Source of the DNA: Buchnera aphidicola str. G002 (Myzus persicae)
GTDB taxonomy: Bacteria > Pseudomonadota > Gammaproteobacteria > Enterobacterales > Enterobacteriaceae
DNA: 64,000 nucleotides
NCBI RefSeq assembly: GCF_000521565.1
Contig: NZ_CP002701.1
Location: 434,001 to 498,000 of the forward strand
Direction of reading: 5' to 3'
The notes under the pieces are model-generated. The model searched no databases. It was not told the DNA's origin and saw nothing but the letters and a program-made list of their open reading frames with translations. Both the position numbers and the translations under genes were made by a program. Positions 29,366 through 40,325 of the stretch are shown piece by piece. How positions within the stretch are numbered: position 1 is the first letter of the stretch; each line of letters opens with the position of its first letter.

Positions 29366-30736
29366 TTAAGTTTGAAACCATTTAAACTTATTATGTAAAA
29401 GTACAACTTCTCCAACAATTAATAAACCAGGAGCTATAATCAGTTTGATTATTTTTTCAATTTCATCTAAACGTCCTATAATTACTTTTTGATTAATCGT
29501 AGTTCCTTGTCCAATAATAGCTATTGGTGTCGATTTCGATCGACCAAATTCAATAAGTTTTTTAGAAATTTCTTTAGCCTGTAAAATACCCATATATATT
29601 ACTAAAGTGTAAGAAGCATCACATAAAATAGACCAATTATTAATGAAACCATTAGTCGATTTATGACCTGTAATAAATATTACACCATGAGAATATCTGC
29701 GATCTGTTAATGGTATACCAGAATATGCAGCAATACCAATAGCAGAAGTAATTCCAGGAACAACTTGAAAATCAATCTCTGCTTTCTTTGCTGCTTCTAT
29801 TTCTTCACCACCACGACCAAAAATAAAAGGATCGCCTCCTTTTAAACGTACTACTTTTTGACCTTTTTTTGCTAAAGATATCAATAGTATATTAATTTCT
29901 TTTTGAGTAATATTTTTCAGACCCGCACGTTTTCCAACACAGATCCGTTTAGCATCTCGACGAATTAAGTCTAAAACGTCTTGAGAAATTAAGTAGTCGT
30001 ATAAAACTACATCTGCTTCCTGTAATACTTGTAATCCTCTTAAAGTTAATAAACCACTATCTCCTGGACCAGCTCCTACTAAAATGATTTCACCTTTTAA
30101 TAAATTAATATCATGAATACTTTTTTTTAAAAAATTAACTGCTTGATCTTTATTACCCTTCAATATATATTCTACAAAAATACTCTTAAATAATCTTTCC
30201 CAAAAACGACGTCTTTCTAAAAAATTTATAAAATGTTGTTTGATCTTTTTTCTCCATTTACCTGCAATTTTAGCTACATCACCTAATCTTATTGGTAAAA
30301 TAGATTCTATTTTTTCACGTAATAAACGTAATAAAACTGGAGCTGTACCACCGGAAGAAAGCGCTATAATGATAGGAGACCGATCAATAATAGAAGGAAA
30401 AATAAAAGAGCATTTTGATTGATTATCTACTACATTAACAAATATACAATAATCATTACATACATTAAATATATATTGATTTAATTTAGAATCATTTGTA
30501 GCTGAAATAACTAAAAAAGTTTTATTTAAAAATGATTTATGAAACTCTTCAGATATCCAATCTATTTTTTTTTCATCTAGAAGAGTTTTAACTTCTGAAC
30601 ATAATTCTTTAGCAATTACATTCACTTTTGCTTCTGAACGTAGTAAGAGCGTAATTTTATTAAATGCTACTTCTCCGGCACCAATGACTAAAATTTTTTT
30701 GTTTTTTAAATCTAAAAAAAGAGGGAGATAATTCAC
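29366..30736 (-). CDS. cysG: Siroheme synthase (multifunctional)
   Basis: CysG turns uroporphyrinogen III into siroheme, the cofactor of sulfite reductase CysI. The 456-residue product (E. coli 457) keeps both halves. The N-terminal NAD-dependent dehydrogenase/ferrochelatase starts PLFLDLKNKKILVIGAGEVA. The C-terminal SAM-dependent methyltransferase has VGAGPGDSGLLTLRG and RLKGGDPFIFGRGGEE. In E. coli K-12 cysG is in the nir operon; here it lies between cysH and cysD, next to the enzymes that need its product. The 161-base gap upstream to cysH may hold a promoter. Confidence 0.96.
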   Translation of the reverse strand: MNYLPLFLDLKNKKILVIGAGEVAFNKITLLLRSEAKVNVIAKELCSEVKTLLDEKKIDWISEEFHKSFLNKTFLVISATNDSKLNQYIFNVCNDYCIFVNVVDNQSKCSFIFPSIIDRSPIIIALSSGGTAPVLLRLLREKIESILPIRLGDVAKIAGKWRKKIKQHFINFLERRRFWERLFKSIFVEYILKGNKDQAVNFLKKSIHDINLLKGEIILVGAGPGDSGLLTLRGLQVLQEADVVLYDYLISQDVLDLIRRDAKRICVGKRAGLKNITQKEINILLISLAKKGQKVVRLKGGDPFIFGRGGEEIEAAKKAEIDFQVVPGITSAIGIAAYSGIPLTDRRYSHGVIFITGHKSTNGFINNWSILCDASYTLVIYMGILQAKEISKKLIEFGRSKSTPIAIIGQGTTINQKVIIGRLDEIEKIIKLIIAPGLLIVGEVVLLHNKFKWFQT

Positions 30737-30897
30737 GTTTACCTTATCTGAAATTATTAAAATACAGTATTGAAAAATAAAAAAATTAAACTAAAAATTA
30801 AAATATAATAAATTACATTTTTATGTAATTCAAATAGATAAAAAAATTGTTTATGTTTTAAAAAATAATACGTATATTAATTATTTTTTTAAATCTA

Positions 30898-31638
30898 TTA
30901 AATTTTATCTTCATGTAAACCACATTCACGTTTTAGTCCAAAAAAACGAGTTTCTTCCTCTAACATTCCTGGTATATGTTTAGAAGTAGTATGTGTGTCT
31001 CCTATCGAAGAATAGCCATCTTTTGATAAAGGATGAATATCTAATTGATTGATTTTTAAATATTTTTTTATTTCATTATTAGACCAATCTAATATTGGTA
31101 ACACTTTAAAAGTTTTTTTTTGAATAGAAATATATGATAATAATTTTCGACTTTTTGATTGATCACGACGTAATCCTGCAAACCATGTTTGTACTGACAA
31201 CTTATTTAAGGCATCATTCATTGGTTCAATTTTATTGATAGTATTATAAAAATTAATACCCTGAATTCCTTTTTTCCATAACTGTCCATATCTTGCTTCT
31301 TGCCATGCTGGAGATATTTTTGATCGAAAGACCTGTAAGTTTAAATTAAATTTTTCAGTTAAAAAATCAATAAAATTATATGTTTGAGGAAATAAATAAC
31401 CTGTATCAACTAATATTATAGGGATATCTGGTTTTTGCGTAATCATAAGATGTAATAAAACTATTGATTGAATACCAAAACTAGATGACATAATATGTGT
31501 ACAGGGTAAATTTTTTAATGACCATCGTATACGTTCTTCTGCAGAATAATTAGATATTTTCGAGTTGAGTTCAGATAAGATTTTATTTTTTTTTTTATCA
31601 TTTAATAAATTAATATCTTTAATATTCAATATTGACAT
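30898..31638 (-). CDS. cysH: Phosphoadenylylsulfate (PAPS) reductase
   Basis: CysH reduces PAPS to sulfite using thioredoxin. The 246-residue product (E. coli 244) has the nucleotide-binding [13 protein letters not shown] and [11 protein letters not shown], the [10 protein letters not shown] loop and the catalytic C-terminus ECGLHEDKI with the single active-site Cys. Absence of extra cysteine pairs fits the PAPS-type, not the iron-sulfur APS-type. It follows cysI by 15 bases in the cysJ-cysI-cysH order. Confidence 0.97.
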   Translation of the reverse strand: MSILNIKDINLLNDKKKNKILSELNSKISNYSAEERIRWSLKNLPCTHIMSSSFGIQSIVLLHLMITQKPDIPIILVDTGYLFPQTYNFIDFLTEKFNLNLQVFRSKISPAWQEARYGQLWKKGIQGINFYNTINKIEPMNDALNKLSVQTWFAGLRRDQSKSRKLLSYISIQKKTFKVLPILDWSNNEIKKYLKINQLDIHPLSKDGYSSIGDTHTTSKHIPGMLEEETRFFGLKRECGLHEDKI

Positions 31639-31653
31639 TATTTTATCTCCAAA

Positions 31654-33363
31654 CTAATTCCAAAAATCAAAAATGGGATCAACGATCTCTTTAACAATAC
31701 CTTTTCTAATAATAAAATCTCCAAAATCTTCTTGTGTTTTTCTTTCATTAGACCAGCATTTAATTAAAGACTTTAAATGAATAAATATTTCTTTTTCAGT
31801 AATGTTTTCTTGATAAATTTTAGGAATTCGACTCCCTACGCGATTACCTCCTAAATACAAATTATATCTACCAATAGATTTTCCAATCAAACCAATTTCA
31901 GATAATAATGATCTTCCGCAACCATTTGGACAACCAGAAATACGGAAAATTATTGTTTCTTTTTCTACACCATACTTTAACATAATCTTTTCTAATTTTG
32001 TAACAAAATGCAACAAAACACGTTCTGCTTCTGCCATTGCTAAAGGACAAGTAGGAAATGAAACACAAGCCATAGAATTTTGGCGTAAAGGACTGATTCT
32101 CTGAATTAAACCATGTGATAAAGCTATTTTTTCTATTTTATTTTTATTTTCTTCTAAGATTTCAGAAATGATAATATTTTGATTTGAGGTGATTCTAAAA
32201 TTACCTTCATGAATATTTGCTATTTTTAACAGTCCAGATTTTAATAATTGATTCTGATTGTCATATATACGGCCATTTTGAATAAATAATGTCAAACTCC
32301 AAGTATTATTGATATCTTTAATCCATCCAAATCTGTCTCCCCTACTTATAAAATGATAAGGACGAATTGGTTGAAAATTAATATTTGCTCTTTTTTCTAC
32401 TTCTTTTTTAAAAGATTCTAAACTAAAATTATTTATGGTATATCTAGTTTTTGCATTAGCACGATCAGTACGATTACCCCAGTCTCTTTGTGTTGTAACT
32501 ATCGCTTGAGTAATTAATAAAACATTTTCTACAGAAATATAACCTATTTCTGTAGCAAGAAACGGCCATGTTTTTTTATTACCATGAATAAAAGATAATC
32601 CTCCACCTATTAAAACATTAAAACCAATTATTTTTTTATTTTCTGTAATAACAATAAAGTTCATATCATTTGCATATAAATCTACATCATTATATGGTGG
32701 TACTACAACTGTTGTTTTAAATTTTCTTGGTAAATAAGTTTTACCTAAAATAGGTTCTTTATCTGTTGTAGCAATCTTTTTTTGATCTAACCAAATTTCT
32801 GCATAAGCTTTAGTGTGTGGTAATAAAAATTCTGAAATTTTTCGTGCCCATTCATAAGCTTCTTGATGAACTAAAGATTCCATAGGATTAGATGTACAAA
32901 GAACGTTTCTATTAACATCATTAGCCGTTGCTAATGAATCCAATTCAATTTTATGTAACATTTTATGGACATCTTTTAACTTATTTTTCAAAATTCCATG
33001 AAATTGAAAAGTTTGACGATTTGTGAGTCGAATAGTACCATATAATGTATATTTAGTTGCAAAATTATCAATATCTATCCATTTTTTTGCTTTAATAACT
33101 CCACCTGGCAATCTACAACGAAGCATCATTGCGTAACGTGGTTCTAGTTTTTGTTCATGACGTTCTAAACGTAAATCACGGTCATCTTGCTGATACATAC
33201 CATGAAATCGAATCAGTGAAAAATTATCTCCGCTAAAACCATTAGTTATTTCATTTTTTAAATCTTCAATTATTGTTCCTCTTAAATAATTACTATTTTG
33301 TTTTATACGTTCAGCATCAGTAACTTTTTCGAGTAAATCATTTTCTTTATTACTTTTTTTCAT
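31654..33363 (-). CDS. cysI: Sulfite reductase hemoprotein beta-component
   Basis: CysI carries siroheme coupled to a 4Fe-4S cluster and reduces sulfite to sulfide with electrons from CysJ. The 569-residue product (E. coli 570) keeps all four cluster cysteines: C-x5-C in [17 protein letters not shown] and C-x3-C in [11 protein letters not shown]. The start codon overlaps the cysJ stop by one base (TAATG), which implies translational coupling and balanced subunit amounts. Confidence 0.97.
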   Translation of the reverse strand: MKKSNKENDLLEKVTDAERIKQNSNYLRGTIIEDLKNEITNGFSGDNFSLIRFHGMYQQDDRDLRLERHEQKLEPRYAMMLRCRLPGGVIKAKKWIDIDNFATKYTLYGTIRLTNRQTFQFHGILKNKLKDVHKMLHKIELDSLATANDVNRNVLCTSNPMESLVHQEAYEWARKISEFLLPHTKAYAEIWLDQKKIATTDKEPILGKTYLPRKFKTTVVVPPYNDVDLYANDMNFIVITENKKIIGFNVLIGGGLSFIHGNKKTWPFLATEIGYISVENVLLITQAIVTTQRDWGNRTDRANAKTRYTINNFSLESFKKEVEKRANINFQPIRPYHFISRGDRFGWIKDINNTWSLTLFIQNGRIYDNQNQLLKSGLLKIANIHEGNFRITSNQNIIISEILEENKNKIEKIALSHGLIQRISPLRQNSMACVSFPTCPLAMAEAERVLLHFVTKLEKIMLKYGVEKETIIFRISGCPNGCGRSLLSEIGLIGKSIGRYNLYLGGNRVGSRIPKIYQENITEKEIFIHLKSLIKCWSNERKTQEDFGDFIIRKGIVKEIVDPIFDFWN

Positions 33364-35171
33364 TAATATACATCTCTTTTATAACGCTTATTTAAGCGTA
33401 AATTATTTAAAAATTCCTCAGAATCTTCAAAATTCATATTACCATACTCACTAATAATATCTAATAACGCTTTTTCAACATCTTTAGCCATTTTAGAAGC
33501 ATTACCACAAACATACAACTCTGCTCCTTCTTTTATCCAAGACCATACTTCTTTCCCATTTTCTCTAATTTTATCTTGTATATATATTTTATGTTCTTGA
33601 TCTTGTGACCAAGCTAAACTAATTTTCGTAAGAAGACCTTTTTTTATGTATTCTTGCCATTCAATTTGATATAAAAAATCTTCGGTAAAATGAGGATTAC
33701 CAAAAAAAATCCAATTTTTTCCTGTAGATCCATCATTATCTCTTTGTTGCATAAAAGCCCGAAATGGAGCAATACCTGTACCTGAACCAATCATTATAAT
33801 AGGTGTATCTTGATTGAGGGGTAAACGAAAATTGTTATTATTTTCAATAAATATTTTTATTATATCATCAGGTTTTAAAGATTGTGAAAGATAACCAGAA
33901 GCACCTCCAAAATGTAAATTACCAGAGATTATTTTTTTTACAACACCTACTGTTATATGAATTTCATCATTATTCTCAGATTGAGATGAAGAAATAGAAT
34001 ATAATCGCGGTGTTAAAGGACGCAACAAGCTAATTAATTGTTCAGAAGATATTTTTGATGGATGGTCATTTATCATCTTAACTAAAGGGGTGTCAACAAT
34101 ATAGTTTTGAAAATTTACCTCGCCAGAAGAAATCATATTTTTTAGAAACTTATTATTAGTAACAACAGCATAATTTTTTACAATATTTTTAGTGTTATTA
34201 GTTAATTCAAAATGATTTTTTAGAGCATCAAAAATAGTTACAACGTTATTTTTAATTGTTACTTTATCAGATGCCTGAATAGAAAGTAATTCTAATATTT
34301 CCTTAACTAAATTCGAATCATTTTTATACCAAACACCTAATGCATCACCAGGTATATAATTGATATTTAAATTTTGAATATCAATTTCAATATGATGGAC
34401 ATCTTTATTAGAATTGCGACCAGTAATTTTTTGATTAATTAATACAGGAGCTCTTGCAGGATTTTTTTTATTATAAAGATCTTTTAGAATTATAGACTGC
34501 TTTTCATTATTAGTAGAAGATGGAAATGATTTATGATTATCTTTATAATGAAGATTCAGTGATTCTAATAATTTTTCAGACCATTGAATATAATTATCCT
34601 CATATTCAATATCAGCATCAAATCGATCAATTAAAGATTTTCCACCTAATTCTTTAAATCTCTTATCAAAATCTTTTCCTGCTTGACAAAAAAAATTATA
34701 AGATACATCTCCAAGACCAAAAATACTATAATAAAAATCATTTAATTTTGGAGCTTTTTTTGACATAATATATTTATATAAAGATAATGCTTCTTCTGGA
34801 GGTTCACCTTCTCCTTGTGTTGAAATAATTAAAATTAATATTTTTTCATCTTGTATTTTTTTAAATTTATAATCAATAGCATTAATTAAACGAGTTTTTA
34901 TATTGTTTTTTTGTAAGTATTCATGAAGACGTTCAGATAATAACTTTGCATTACCAGTTTGAGAAGCTGAAATAATAGTAATAACAGGTTTGGTATTAAA
35001 TTGTTTTATTTGAATAGGAAGTGTATTAGATGATTGATTTGCAACTTTCCAAAAATAACCTGATAGCCAAGCACATTGTATATTAGAACAACTACTTTCC
35101 AGTTGTTTTAAATTGTTTAATTGATCTGAACTTAAAGGCAGTAAGAGATCAAGTATTTTTTGATTTTTCAT
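33363..35171 (-). CDS. cysJ: Sulfite reductase flavoprotein alpha-component
   Basis: CysJ takes electrons from NADPH through FAD and FMN to CysI. From the ATG at 35171 the protein has 602 residues (E. coli 599), beginning [13 protein letters not shown]. An open frame continues 27 codons upstream, but that stretch is Phe/Ile-rich and has no homology, so it is not included. The FMN flavodoxin domain ([28 protein letters not shown]), the FAD domain ([11 protein letters not shown]) and the NADPH domain ([16 protein letters not shown], ending RYKRDVY) are all complete. Confidence 0.96.
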   Translation of the reverse strand: MKNQKILDLLLPLSSDQLNNLKQLESSCSNIQCAWLSGYFWKVANQSSNTLPIQIKQFNTKPVITIISASQTGNAKLLSERLHEYLQKNNIKTRLINAIDYKFKKIQDEKILILIISTQGEGEPPEEALSLYKYIMSKKAPKLNDFYYSIFGLGDVSYNFFCQAGKDFDKRFKELGGKSLIDRFDADIEYEDNYIQWSEKLLESLNLHYKDNHKSFPSSTNNEKQSIILKDLYNKKNPARAPVLINQKITGRNSNKDVHHIEIDIQNLNINYIPGDALGVWYKNDSNLVKEILELLSIQASDKVTIKNNVVTIFDALKNHFELTNNTKNIVKNYAVVTNNKFLKNMISSGEVNFQNYIVDTPLVKMINDHPSKISSEQLISLLRPLTPRLYSISSSQSENNDEIHITVGVVKKIISGNLHFGGASGYLSQSLKPDDIIKIFIENNNNFRLPLNQDTPIIMIGSGTGIAPFRAFMQQRDNDGSTGKNWIFFGNPHFTEDFLYQIEWQEYIKKGLLTKISLAWSQDQEHKIYIQDKIRENGKEVWSWIKEGAELYVCGNASKMAKDVEKALLDIISEYGNMNFEDSEEFLNNLRLNKRYKRDVY

Positions 35172-35267
35172 TGTAATAAAGATCCAAATTTCATTGAAAT
35201 TAAAACAACTAAATTTATGAATAAAAACATAATTTATGCAAAAATGATTCATTTATTTCAAACAAAA

Positions 35268-37682
35268 TTATATATTTTCTAAATCTATTAATTTTTCTTT
35301 TGCATGTTGAATAACAATATCAGGTAGTCCAGATAATGATGCTACTGATATACCATAACTTTTCCTTGAAATACCAGGTTTTATTTTATATAAAAAAGCT
35401 ATATGTAAATGACTTTCTACAGCGGTGAAATGAAAATTTTTTACGGAATTATTTTTTAATTCTAATTTTGTTAATTCAAAAAAATGAGTAGATAATAATG
35501 TCATAGATTTAATTTTATCAATTAAATATTGCGAACATGACCAAGCTAAAGATAATCCTTCATTCATTGAAGTTCCTCTTCCCAATTCGTCTATTAAAAC
35601 AAGACTATGAGATGTTGCATTATTAAGAATATTAGAAATTTCTGTCATTTCCATCATAAATGTTGAACACCCGTTGCTTAAATCATCTCCAGCACCGATT
35701 CTTGTAAAAATCTTATCAATAATACCAATTAAAGCAAATTTAGCAGGAACAAAACTACCTACCCAAGCCATAATTACAATAAGAGCAATTTGACGCATAT
35801 AAGTACTTTTTCCACCCATATTTGGTCCTGTGATAATGAGCATCCTTTGTTTTTTTGATAAAACAACAGAATTATTTATAAACGGTGTTTTTAAAAAATA
35901 TTCAACAACTGGATGGCGACTATCTAATAAAGAAATACCATATTTTTTAGTCATAATAGGACATACATAATTTAAAGATACAGCACGTTCTGATAAATTT
36001 GATAATACATCTAATTCTGATAATGCTGATGCACTATCTTTTAATTGTTCTAAAAAAGGCTCTATAATATCAAAGATTTCTTCATATAGTTTTTTTTCTA
36101 GTAATAATGATTGGATAACTGAATTTGAAACTTTTTCTTCATGTTGTTTTAAAAAAGAAACGCTATAACGTTCAGTATTTTTTAACGTTTGTATTCTTGT
36201 ATAATGTTCTGGAATTAAATGAGCATGACGTTTATTAACTTGAATATAATATCCGATAATATGATTAAATCTAATTTTAAATGATTCAATCATCAATTTT
36301 CTTTTTTCCTGATATTCAAAATTTTTTATATAATCTATAGAATTTATTTTTATATTTCTCAAATCATCTAGCTGAACATTGTAATTTGAAGCTATTACAC
36401 CTCCATCTCGGATAGATTTCGATGCATTGATGCTAATAGATTTATTTAATAAAATTAAAATTTCATCAAATGACCCAATAGATAAACGTATGTTTTTAAT
36501 ATGTTTAAATTTTATTTTTTTTAAAATTACATGTAATTTTGGTAAAATTTTTAATGTAGAACGCATTCTTATAAAATCATGAGGTGAGGCAGTACGCAAA
36601 GCTAAACGAGAATAAATTCTTTCTAAATCGTTTATTTGTCTTAAAATAGGTTGCAATTCTTTATAAAATAACTTTAAAATTTTTACACTTTCATGACGAT
36701 TTTTTACAATCTTAAAATTTTTTAATGGTGAATGTAACCAACGATTTAACATCCTACTACCCATAGATGTAACTGTTTTATTTAATATAGAAGATAAAGT
36801 ATTTTTAGTTTCTCCGAAAATATTTCGAGTAATTTCGAGACTTTTCCGAGTATTAACATTCATTGAAATATTCTCTTCTATATAATTATTTTTTATATTT
36901 CGAATGTGAGGCAAGATAGTCATATGCATTAATTTAACATATTGAAGTAAGCATCCTGCTGGACGTATTATAAAGTCATCTTTTTCTATTCCGAAACCTT
37001 TTAAAGTATGAGTTTTAAACTGTAAATTAAGTAAATTATATGAATTAGTTAAATCAAATTCTGATAATAAACGTTGACGAGTACATTTTCTATTTTCAAT
37101 TAGAAAAAAATCGGAAAAATTTTCTGGATAAAGTATTTCTTTAGGATTTGTGCGTTCAATTTCTGCAAGTATAGAAGTAATGCTGAAATGTTTAGATACA
37201 CCAAAAAAACCTAAAGAAATATCTAAAACAGCATATCCAAATTGATTATTTTCTTTCCAAATAGAAGCTATAAAATTATCTTCATTTTCTTCTAGAAATG
37301 CTTCATCTGTAATAGTACCAGGAGTGATTACACGTACTACTTTACGAGTGATTAACTTATTTTTTTTTAATTGATTTTCTTTTATTTGATCACATACTGC
37401 AATAGATTCACCTAACTTAACAAGTTTTGATAAATAATATTCAGCTGTATGACACGGTATCCCTGCCATAGGTATAATATTATTATTTGAATATCCTTTT
37501 TTTGTTAAAGTAATTTTTAACAATTTTGAAATACGTTCTGCATCGTCATAAAATAACTCATAAAAATCACCCATCTGATAAAAAAGCAACATATCAGGAT
37601 ATTGCAATTTTAAAGATAAATACTGTTTTATCATGGGGGTATGATTGTTTAATTGAGTATCAATATTTATTTTTTTTATCAT
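35268..37682 (-). CDS. mutS: DNA mismatch repair protein MutS, C-terminally short
   Basis: MutS recognises mispairs and, with MutL, starts mismatch repair. From the ATG at 37682 the protein has 804 residues; a TTG three codons earlier is a possible but unlikely start. The mismatch-binding domain keeps [15 protein letters not shown], and the ATPase has Walker [14 protein letters not shown] and Walker [14 protein letters not shown]. coli MutS has 853 residues; this protein ends ERLIDLENI at the end of the dimerisation helices, so the flexible tail with the clamp-binding and tetramer segments is missing. It is the first gene of the minus-strand cys block. Confidence 0.95.
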   Translation of the reverse strand: MIKKINIDTQLNNHTPMIKQYLSLKLQYPDMLLFYQMGDFYELFYDDAERISKLLKITLTKKGYSNNNIIPMAGIPCHTAEYYLSKLVKLGESIAVCDQIKENQLKKNKLITRKVVRVITPGTITDEAFLEENEDNFIASIWKENNQFGYAVLDISLGFFGVSKHFSITSILAEIERTNPKEILYPENFSDFFLIENRKCTRQRLLSEFDLTNSYNLLNLQFKTHTLKGFGIEKDDFIIRPAGCLLQYVKLMHMTILPHIRNIKNNYIEENISMNVNTRKSLEITRNIFGETKNTLSSILNKTVTSMGSRMLNRWLHSPLKNFKIVKNRHESVKILKLFYKELQPILRQINDLERIYSRLALRTASPHDFIRMRSTLKILPKLHVILKKIKFKHIKNIRLSIGSFDEILILLNKSISINASKSIRDGGVIASNYNVQLDDLRNIKINSIDYIKNFEYQEKRKLMIESFKIRFNHIIGYYIQVNKRHAHLIPEHYTRIQTLKNTERYSVSFLKQHEEKVSNSVIQSLLLEKKLYEEIFDIIEPFLEQLKDSASALSELDVLSNLSERAVSLNYVCPIMTKKYGISLLDSRHPVVEYFLKTPFINNSVVLSKKQRMLIITGPNMGGKSTYMRQIALIVIMAWVGSFVPAKFALIGIIDKIFTRIGAGDDLSNGCSTFMMEMTEISNILNNATSHSLVLIDELGRGTSMNEGLSLAWSCSQYLIDKIKSMTLLSTHFFELTKLELKNNSVKNFHFTAVESHLHIAFLYKIKPGISRKSYGISVASLSGLPDIVIQHAKEKLIDLENI

Positions 37683-37855
37683 AATATGCAATCCATATTT
37701 TTTATTTATATAAAAAAACTTTTAAAACTTATATAATACATTATATAAAATATATACATATAGAATTCTATTATTGATATATTATTTAAAATAATACTGT
37801 TCTTCTTTAAGAACTGATATTATAAAATCAACAAAAAATAAAATATAGGTGAAAA

Positions 37856-38494
37856 ATGAAAAAAATATTTATTATTTTATGGAGTATCTTTTTTTCTTAT
37901 CATGCTTTATGTTGTGAATTTAGTAATAAAACTAATAAAAAAGAATATACTATCAAAAATAAAAATATAACTAATATTCCTAATATAACGGAATTTTTTT
38001 CATTTTTTTGTCCATATTGTTATGAACTTAAAAAAAAATATAATATAAAAAAATTAATAAAAAAAAAGATCAACAAGAACATAAAAATAAAAACGTATCA
38101 TGTAAATTTTTTAGGAGGAAAATTTAGTCATATTCTAACAAAATCTTGGATAATAGCACAAAAAATTGGAATTGAAGAAAAAATTATGCTACCTCTTTTT
38201 GAAGGTATACAAAAAAATCATACTATTCAAGATCTGGATAGTATAAAAAAATTATTTAAAAAAGAAGCTGGAATTAATGAAAATCAATTTAATAGTTTTT
38301 GGAATAGTTTAACATTGAATATATTAGTTCAAAAAAAAAACGAAGATATTAAAAAATATCAATTAAATTATGTTCCAACTATGCTTATTAATCGAAAATA
38401 TATAATTGATTATTCTGTATTACAAAATCGATTTCAAGATAATTTTGCCAAAAAATGTATTGAATTAATTAAATTTTTAATTAATAAAAACTAA
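37856..38494 (+). CDS. dsbA: Periplasmic thiol:disulfide oxidoreductase DsbA
   Basis: DsbA introduces disulfide bonds into exported proteins. The 212-residue product (E. coli 208) has a short N-terminal signal peptide (residues 1-19). The thioredoxin-fold active site is FFSFFCPYCYEL with Cys52 and Cys55, and the cis-proline loop reads YVPTMLI. The E. coli active site is CPHC; the His is Tyr here. Other matches such as YHVNFLGG and LPLFEGIQKNHTI are clear. It precedes the polA-derived gene, as dsbA precedes polA in E. coli. Confidence 0.93.
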   Translation: MKKIFIILWSIFFSYHALCCEFSNKTNKKEYTIKNKNITNIPNITEFFSFFCPYCYELKKKYNIKKLIKKKINKNIKIKTYHVNFLGGKFSHILTKSWIIAQKIGIEEKIMLPLFEGIQKNHTIQDLDSIKKLFKKEAGINENQFNSFWNSLTLNILVQKKNEDIKKYQLNYVPTMLINRKYIIDYSVLQNRFQDNFAKKCIELIKFLINKN

Positions 38495-38662
38495 ATTTAG
38501 TATAAATATTATCATGCATCATAAAATTAAATATGTTTATAAAAGAATCAAAAGAACATTCATGTATTTTTTAATAAAATATTGATATTAGTGCATTTTT
38601 TAAAATATTATAGTGAATTTAAATCTATATTCTTTCAATATATAAATGTATAAAGAGATAAC

Positions 38663-39538
38663 ATGCAACAAATCAAAAAAAATCCAATTATTATTATCGA
38701 TGGAACATTATATTTATATTATTATTATTATGGATTTCCTTATTTTAAAAGTCATTTAGAAACACCATCAGGTGCAATATATGGTATATTGAAAATGATG
38801 AATAACCTTTTTCAAAAATATCATAATTCGAAAAAATTTATTATTATATTTGATTCTTTTAAAAAAACTTTTAGAAATAAATTATTTCCAGAATATAAAA
38901 AAAATAGATCTCCGATGCCCAATGCACTATTTCTTCAAATTAAACCTCTTTTTGAAATACTTAAAAATATTGGCATTAAAACATTAACAATTCCAGGTGT
39001 AGAAGCAGACGATATTATTGGTAGTTTAGCATGTAAACTAGAAAAAGAAGGAGAAAAAATATTAATCATCAGTCACGATAAAGATATGCTTCAACTTGTA
39101 ACAAATAATATTAGCATACTACATAAGAAAAATAATTGTATTATTACACCAGAAAAAATACAAGAACAATATGGAATTAAACCTAAAGAATTCATTGATT
39201 TTTTAGCTTTAATGGGTGATACTTCAGATAATATTCCAGGAGTCCCTAAAATTGGAATAAAAACAGCATTATTTTTACTAAAAAAATTTTCTAATATTAA
39301 AAATATTTACTATAATCTTGAAAAAATACCATTTTTAGCATTTCGTAATGCTAAAAATATTGCAATACAATTAAAAAATAATAAAGAAACAGCTTTTCTA
39401 TCATATCAATTAGCAAGAATCAAAATAAATATTCCTATTAAAATAACTTCAAAAGATATGTTTTTAAAGAAAAACTGTTATCAAAATTTATTCGATTTTT
39501 TAAAAAAATATAATTCCTACGGACAAAAAAAATTTTAA
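38663..39538 (+). CDS. polA: Free-standing 5'-3' exonuclease domain of DNA polymerase I
   Basis: The 291-residue protein matches only the N-terminal 5' nuclease domain of E. coli Pol I (928 residues), which removes RNA primers and flaps. Metal ligands are present: IIDG, IFDSF, GVEADDIIG, SHDKD and MGDTSDNIPGVP. The reading frame stops soon after the helix-hairpin-helix region (FLKKYNSYGQKKF) and no proofreading or polymerase domain follows; engB is convergent 5 bases later. Standalone 5' nuclease proteins of this kind are known in Buchnera. At the active-site helix the E. coli LYRAYHAF is LYYYYYGF, so a conserved Arg is replaced. Confidence 0.93.
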   Translation: MQQIKKNPIIIIDGTLYLYYYYYGFPYFKSHLETPSGAIYGILKMMNNLFQKYHNSKKFIIIFDSFKKTFRNKLFPEYKKNRSPMPNALFLQIKPLFEILKNIGIKTLTIPGVEADDIIGSLACKLEKEGEKILIISHDKDMLQLVTNNISILHKKNNCIITPEKIQEQYGIKPKEFIDFLALMGDTSDNIPGVPKIGIKTALFLLKKFSNIKNIYYNLEKIPFLAFRNAKNIAIQLKNNKETAFLSYQLARIKINIPIKITSKDMFLKKNCYQNLFDFLKKYNSYGQKKF

Positions 39539-39543
39539 CTTAT

Positions 39544-40155
39544 TTAATTTAAAAAATATTTATCATACCAATGATTTAATTTTAATTGTAATTTTTTAAT
39601 ACCTATTTTTTTATAAGCTGAAAATAACTCAATTTGGAAAGAATCTGATAGTGATTTCAATTCTTCATATACTTTTTTAAATTGTATTTTTTGTTCATTA
39701 ATGATTAACTTATCACATTTAGTTAAAAGAACTAACATAGAAATCTTATGATGTATTGCTATATGAATTATTTTTTGATCAAGTTTTTTTAAAGGACGTC
39801 TAATATCCATTAATAATACTAAACTTCTAAGCTGCTGCCGTTGTTCTAAATAATTATATACTCTTTTTTGCCATTTTTTTTTGATCAATACAGGTGCATT
39901 GGCATAACCATATCCAGGTAAATCAACTATTCTAAAACCTGGTACTACCTCAAAAAAATTAATTAACTGAGTTCTCCCTGGAGTTTTGCTAAAACGAGCT
40001 AATTTTTTTTGATTGGTCAATGAGTTAATAGCACTAGATTTTCCTGAGTTAGAATAACCAATAAATCCAATTTCAATTCCATTTTGAAATTCTATTTCAT
40101 CTATTTGAGAATAACTTTTAAAAAATTTTGTTTTATTATAATTCAATGAATTCAA
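39544..40155 (-). CDS. engB: Ribosome biogenesis GTPase EngB (YihA)
   Basis: EngB is a small essential GTPase for 50S assembly. The 203-residue protein (E. coli 210) has G1 GYSNSGKSSAIN, G3 DLPGYGYA and G4 TKCDK. It is convergent with the polA nuclease gene with only 5 bases between stop codons. In E. coli the Spot 42 RNA gene lies between polA and this gene; there is no room for it here. Confidence 0.94.
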   Translation of the reverse strand: MNSLNYNKTKFFKSYSQIDEIEFQNGIEIGFIGYSNSGKSSAINSLTNQKKLARFSKTPGRTQLINFFEVVPGFRIVDLPGYGYANAPVLIKKKWQKRVYNYLEQRQQLRSLVLLMDIRRPLKKLDQKIIHIAIHHKISMLVLLTKCDKLIINEQKIQFKKVYEELKSLSDSFQIELFSAYKKIGIKKLQLKLNHWYDKYFLN

Positions 40156-40285
40156 AATTTAATCCTGATTGTTAGAAATATAAAAAAATATTCAAAAAAA
40201 ATGAATTAATTTTTTAAAGTTTTTATATTATAAAAATATTTCCTCAATAATTCATCTTTTCTAATCATTCTATCTTATAACAGTC

Positions 40286-40291
40286 TATAAT
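40286..40291 (+). promoter_or_regulatory. Possible -10 box for typA
   Basis: A TATAAT hexamer lies 34 bases before the typA ATG, in the divergent engB-typA gap. No good -35 hexamer is visible. The AT-rich background makes this only a weak candidate. Confidence 0.25.
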
Positions 40292-40325
40292 ATATCTTTT
40301 ATTTATTATTTTAAAGAGAGAAAAA

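Noticed and set aside
35172..35252. 27-codon N-terminal extension of cysJ
   Set aside because: Phe/Ile-rich AT-driven sequence without homology; ATG 35171 matches the family start.
39539..39543. Spot 42 RNA between polA and engB
   Set aside because: The gap is 5 bases, so the E. coli RNA gene cannot be present.
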